In this document: positions 58,701 to 64,000 of the stretch, piece after piece
Layout: every line of letters starts with the position of its first letter
Position numbering within the stretch: the first letter of the stretch is position 1
Assembly (NCBI GenBank): GCA_009617715.1
Contig: VTFK01000117.1
Span: forward strand, 1,390,910-1,454,909
DNA from: Plectrocnemia conspersa
Lineage: Eukaryota; Arthropoda; Insecta; Trichoptera; Polycentropodidae
Direction of reading: 5' to 3'
DNA: 64,000 nucleotides
Notes under the pieces: generated by a model
Database searches by the model: none
Told to the model about the DNA's origin: nothing
The model's input: only the letters and a program-made list of their open reading frames with translations
Position numbers and translations under genes: made by a program

Positions 58701-60907
58701 TTTATTGTGGAAATATTTTTAGAAGGAAATTTTAAATATGATGAATTACGTTTGGAAACAAAAATAGATAGTGACGTATTATTGCAAGCTACTATTGTAT
58801 TAATTTTTATTAAATCTAACCAAAATGCCATATAAAAAAAATTCAATCCGACTTTGAAAAAAACAATATTTTTTTTCATGGTTAAGAGGTTGCGTGTGTA
58901 TGAGATGGTGAATAAACTTAAATCTTTTTACATTGCCGATTCCGCTTGGATATGTGCTTGCAGTGTGTGTTTAAAATAGTCGTGACAATTCCTACCGGTA
59001 AAGTGCTAGTTATCTGCGCTACTGTTGTTAAAATATTGCTGAAACTCATTAGCAAATGTTTCTGTTTATGGCAATACCTAGAAAATAGGTGTGTTTTTAC
59101 AAAATAAATAAGTGAATAGCCATCAGTTTTCACTGATTAACTAGTTAAAATTGAAAAAAAAGTTTTTATGTGCGTTTACCGATCGATTTGACACTGTATT
59201 ATTAAGAAGTACAAATATTGGACTATTAAAAATTAGAAACATTACTACACAACACACTATGGTTTATTTAATCTTATACTTCAGTAAGAAACACATACAC
59301 ACAGAATTCACGGATTGCCGAAAACATTAATAAATAAGAAAAAAATGAAAAAATTGTTTAAATAAAAAAACACACATAAAAATATAATATAAAAATAGCT
59401 GCCTGATAATGATTTTCTTATTTATTTGTTATAATCGGCGTAATATTTAGATTGAAAAACCCATAGCGAATCTGGCACAAAACGTATTATCGGTGTTTGC
59501 AGAAAATATTTTTGTGATTTGAAAATAAATAAGTAATGAAGCTGTAAGCTTAAAAACAACAAAACTGCCACGTGTACTTACACGTACAAGTGCATCCCTC
59601 TCGGCGAACAACTATTCGTATGGCATAGATTTAATAGTTTGTTATAATCACGCCCTTATAAAATCATGTCAACTGACTCTTAAAAATTAAAGACTACGAC
59701 ATTTTCAATAAAATAACTGTGACATTTGTAATAAAAAAATGCATGAAATTAGTGAATATATATATTCAACCAAATGCACAATGTTAGAAAGTATCTAAAA
59801 CATTGTTGTATATGAAACGGTTTACAAAAGTTTAAGCTATCGCAAACTTTGCGCGTGTTGGGTGCCGAAAAAGAGCAGATGCAATATTTAGGTGATGTTG
59901 TAATGAAAAAAATATCGTTCTTAGTCTCAACTTATGTTCATATATTTACGTCATTATAGTACCAGATATTATTTTTATTACGGTAATATTTAAAATTGTT
60001 GAAAATGTATTTAAAAAAGGGACTTTCAAACTTTTTGGTTTAACAACTTAGCTTGATAAATGGAGAAGCATTAAATTTGAAAGAGCTACATTTAAAAAAA
60101 TCTTTATATGTAAATCAAATATAAATAATTATTATTTATTACACTAAGTTTAACATATAACTAGGTTGAGCATATATATTTTGCCAAGACAAGAAAAATA
60201 TTTTTTTTCTCTTCGACAACAAGGAGTACTTCGCTTCGCTCGAATTTTAGACAATAAAGGCATATTTGAAGACACTGCGAATTAACGCATCGTACAGAAC
60301 GCCAATCAGCAATAAATTAGTAAAGTGACATTATCGCAAACTTTGATGATGTGCATACAGATATACTTATTTGTAAGTATGGCCTGATTCTCTTTGTCAG
60401 GTCAAAACAACAGGTTGAAAAGTAATTAATTATTATTTTTTTATTTAACTTTCCGTTGTTGCCTGACAAGCGTAAGCCCAATGCGTTACAACGGGGTAAA
60501 TCTGTACCAACTGAGTGAGTCAATCGGATATAATTAATATATACAAGAAGCCAAATCATAGCCATTACAATATGGTCAAACTCCAAATTCATCTCCTTTG
60601 AGAATGTCGATATTTTCAAGGTTTCAAGGATAATTTAAACAATGCTTATTGAAAGCGAGGCCATTAGTGTTTTTTTTGTATATGTTTCAAAGTTCATCAA
60701 GAAAAGGGTATACAACGTTTTTAATAATTATCATTAATAAGTATCATAATAATTGATAGCTTTAGAAAGTCTGCTTGGATACTGTGCAATTCTAGACGAT
60801 CTCATCTCTGATGTTTTTTTTAGATAATTATTGTTTTAATGACTCTTAAATTGCATTTTATTTTCACAAAATTTAAAATAAATATATGAAGATTAAGCGT
60901 ATCATAT
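58701..60907. other. Non-coding, AT-rich
   Basis: Short open frames on the minus strand have no motifs. No repeat or RNA gene is recognised. Confidence 0.45.
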
Positions 60908-62300
60908 TTATTATTATTATTATTATTATTTTATTAATTTATTTAGCTTAATAGCTAATCTTTACATCTAACAAATTTAGTAAACATATATAAAAATATA
61001 TAAAAAATACATAACAGAAAGAAAAAATAAAAATATACAATAATAAAGACTTATTATTATAATTTATTTCTATATGTACGAAGGTGTTTTTTTATTCCAT
61101 TTATGAAACCCGTTATATTTTTGCTGTTTCGGATTTCTCTTGGAAGACTATTATATAAATCAAAACTTCCGTACATAATTCCCCTAGCCGTACTCGTTTT
61201 CTTATACTTAATTATCTTTAAATTTTCTCTATTTCTAGTATTATATTTATGTACATCTTTATTTCTTATTAAATACTTATTAAAATATTTTGGTAATATA
61301 TTATTTTCTAACTTATATATAAATACTAAAACATTCATACTCAATATTTCTTGAACATTCAACCATTCTAATCTATCAATCATACTTTTACAATTAGTTA
61401 ATCTATTTTTTATTTAAGATTACTCTCATTGCCCTATTTTGTAATTTTTGCAACATTTGTTTGTCTTATTTATTTAACATATTTAATAGTGTTGCACAAT
61501 AATTAAAATGGGGCAATATTATACTATTGTAAATTTTTTTTTGTATCTATACTTAATATATTTCTTAATCTAGATAATAAACCTATTTTTTCTACTATTT
61601 TTTTTTTTTAATATGTAATTACAATGTTCTTTAAAATTTAATTTTGTATCAACAATTACTCCTAAATATTTTATATTATCCACTATTTCTATACTAGAGT
61701 TATTTATTACTATTTTGGTACTATTATCTAACACATTTTTTAAAATTAATAAACATACATTTAGTTTTATTCTCATTTAATTTAAGTACATTATTCTTTA
61801 ACCATATTTCTAATATACTTAATTCATTATTTAAATTATTTACAATTTCTTTAATGTTATCACCTATGCAATACATTAATGTGTCATCCGCAAATAGATG
61901 AATTTTACATTTTTTTCACGTTATTAACTATATCATTAATATACAAAACAAATAACAATGGTCCCAATTTAGACCCTTGTGGTACTCCATAAGACACTAA
62001 TTTCTCTTCAGAATATACATTATTTATTTTAACTTTTTTGTTTTCTTTTATATAAGTAATTATTAAACCATCTTAAAACTATATCACTTATACCTATACT
62101 CTCCAATTTCTTTAACATTATTTTTCTGTCTATTGTTTCGAAGGCTCTCTTGAAATCCAAGAAAACTGCTCCAATGATTTTGTTTGTATCCTTCAATCAT
62201 TTATCACTACTTGTAATGCAGTTTCAGTGGAATGCTTTTCTCTGAATCCCGATTGTTGTTCACATATTATGTTTTGAGAAGTAATAAATTTCTCACAAGG
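60908..62300 (-). mobile_element. 5'-truncated LINE, copy D (inverted)
   Basis: On the minus strand this is a third young copy of the LINE family. It starts at about 62300, close to the truncation point of copy B, and ends with the family 3' UTR and a tail of (taa)n units seen on + as (att)n at 60908-60932. The tail unit differs from the taaaa units of copies B and C, consistent with slippage during target-primed reverse transcription. Confidence 0.9.
61057..62285 (-). pseudogene. LINE reverse transcriptase (copy D), broken
   Basis: Motif order on the minus strand matches copy B: QQSGFREKHSTETALQV (about 62265-62210), FLDFKRAFETIDRKIM, GVPQGSKLGPLLF (61990-61950), an intact LFADDTLMYC catalytic box (61895-61870), WLKNNVLKLNENKTK, YLGVIVDTKLNFKEH (61670-61630) and the C-terminal YNTRNREN...YNSLPREIR (61250-61120). 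Defects include loss of about 12 bp after VIND (near 62195), a one-base change before DDT-proximal DNA at 61915, and shifts near 61745, 61600 and 61410. Open pieces remain at 61776-61570 and 61383-61057. It is non-functional; the endonuclease and ORF1 are missing. Confidence 0.88.
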
Positions 62301-62555
62301 ATCTAGAAAATATTTTTTTGTGTCAATATTTTCGTACCACACAGTAAATAGGTTCAATTAGTAATAAAAAATACCAGAATTTTCCATTATTAAAATATTT
62401 GAGTATTAATAAATTAGCCGAAATACAATGAAACCAGTATTCGACATACCAATATTGAAAGCCCTGAGAGTGACTGTTGAAAAAATGGGCGTTCTAAAAG
62501 GTTTTAGAAATATTCACTTTCTGAATAACCCTCTTAAGGCGTTCCTATTATATCT
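62301..62555. other. Non-coding flank
   Basis: AT-rich, no feature. Confidence 0.45.
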
Positions 62556-62965
62556 ATTAGGCGCGTGCACATTTTAATGGCCCATTCCGCATACACATGT
62601 ACGAAAGCATGTAGGTTTTAATACCGATTCAATATCACGCGACGCGTAACGGCGGTCTGCGATTGAAGGTCCCTGGGATAAATCAAATGAAAATTTATGA
62701 AATTGCGTGACTGTGAAATGTCGTCACAAAAGCACACGCCGCGCTACGTGCCTCTCTTTTTCCCGAATGCCGAGATTGAATTAAGCGAATTTCGCTAATG
62801 CCCGCTTTGAATATGAAAAATGGAAACGGCTCCCTTTTTGCCTTTTATTTCAGTTATTTTTTAGCTCGAGACCGGATTACGCGGCTGGTCAAATTAACTC
62901 GTTTTTCATCAAACCGAGATTAGGCGTGCTTCAAGAGGATAACATTGAATGCAATCCAACGCACA
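62556..62965. other. GC-richer unique block
   Basis: CpG-rich words (cacgcgacgcgtaacggcgg near 62637) without a motif-bearing frame. Candidate conserved non-coding element. Confidence 0.35.
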
Positions 62966-64000
62966 ATCATATAGTAAAAATAAAAAAGAGTGCGTCTTAA
63001 ATTAACAAGATGCTACCATATATAAAATATCAAACACCCACCATATTCATCAGACCTTGTTCCTTCTAATTATAAATGCAAATAAATCATCAAAGTCAAA
63101 ACATCACTCGACACAGATTTTTTTATCAAATCATCCGACGTTTTACAGAGGGGTAATAAATAAGCTTCAACCCAATATATATACTATGTATGTAGTAGCA
63201 AAAAGGAATGGGATACTTTGTCACAAGGTGAACATTCAAATGGAATCGATTCGATATGTGTGATTGTTTCCGGTGCAAGAGGGGCAAACGTAATTTCCAC
63301 GGTGAAAATTCGCATTTAACCTCCTTTGATCCCTTCGGCGTTCTAGGGTCAACTTTGGACATGAAAAAGCTCGTTTTTTGAAGATTTACCTGGATGTAAC
63401 CCTCGTGATTTGCTTCCGTTTCCGCCGTATCGTTAGTCAAATGCAATGTCGAAAGCATCTATGTATTTACGAGGGTCGCTTCAACAAAAAATACATAGAA
63501 TTTATCACGTTGACGTTTTGCAATTTTTTTTTATATATTTGAGATCTTAATAAATAATACAGATTATCATTGTTATATATTAATGACTTTTAATTTAAAA
63601 ATGCATTACAGAAGTGCTATTATAACTTTTCTATAAAGTTGGAGCGATCAATGAAAAGTTGTCGCATAAAAAACGCCCCTTCCAAAAATATAAGTTTTGG
63701 CAAAACACACTTTGGTAAATGCCGCGATTTTTGAGTTCAGCTGACGCTTTGACAGATAAACTTTGGTTAATTGACAGTTATTTTACAGTCACAAACTTGA
63801 CGCTCTATGGTTACTTCTTACTTTGAACAAGGTCTCACATTTTTTACGATAATATATATTATATTATACTAAGTTACTACTACTACTTCCTGTAGTATTT
63901 AGTTAAGATTTTATCTTAAAAAATTACTTTCAAATTTGAAAAGTATTTAAATATTATTTGAAGAGCTAATATTGACTTTAATTGTATATAATACAATTAT
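62966..64000. other. Non-coding; balanced patch at 63240-63480
   Basis: The minus strand at 63458-63126 is open for 110 codons without recognisable motifs. The remainder to the window end is AT-rich. Confidence 0.4.

Overview
The window looks like a euchromatic, AT-rich (roughly 70% A+T by eye) piece of an arthropod genome, most likely an insect. It has no operons, ribosome binding sites or densely packed genes. It holds remnants of transposon families common in insects: Tigger/pogo, Tc1/mariner, hAT, a piggyBac-like MITE, Jockey/CR1-group and R1-type LINEs, and a tRNA-headed SINE. I found no convincing complete host protein-coding gene, no tRNA or rRNA gene and no CRISPR array. I cannot name the species.

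Layout. 1-3.8 kb is non-coding with a short LINE 3' relic (1376-1580) and a minus-strand site shaped like a recursive splice site (~3472). 3839-5603 is a Tigger/pogo DNA transposon with intact ends and a broken transposase. 6.4 kb holds a SINE copy. 9.0-9.5 kb is a decayed coding fragment of a repetitive invertebrate protein. 9.5-19.9 kb is almost featureless apart from GC-richer blocks. 19940-23074 is the most unusual object: a 3.1 kb element with inverted repeats of about 410 bp whose ends carry an array of AGCGC units, with an 8-9 bp target duplication, a decayed hAT-type (DUF4371) fragment, a nested inverted repeat and a strong GC hairpin. 26.3-27.3 kb is an R1-type LINE relic. 29.2-31.6 kb holds two LINE copies of one family, with further copies at 44.3-45.3 kb and, inverted, at 60.9-62.3 kb.

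Two copies of a TA-flanked DNA transposon (35043-35913 and 39284-40062) share 44 bp inverted repeats and a short ORF. The first contains a complete nested TTAA-flanked MITE; the second keeps only its left half. 41.5 kb is a second SINE copy. 42.1-42.5 kb and 53.7-54.2 kb are two wrecked Tc1/mariner transposases of one family. 50784-51622 is a clean non-autonomous hAT element with a perfect 8 bp duplication. 53.2-53.6 kb is a Jockey-type reverse transcriptase relic.

Between these are GC-richer, unique-looking blocks of 200-600 bp separated by AT-rich DNA, without codon structure but with homeodomain-, E-box-, CRE- or forkhead-like sites. Together with the splice-like sites on the minus strand (3472 and 46940), this suggests a very long intron or a gene desert around a minus-strand gene, with candidate conserved regulatory elements. 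That last statement is inference.
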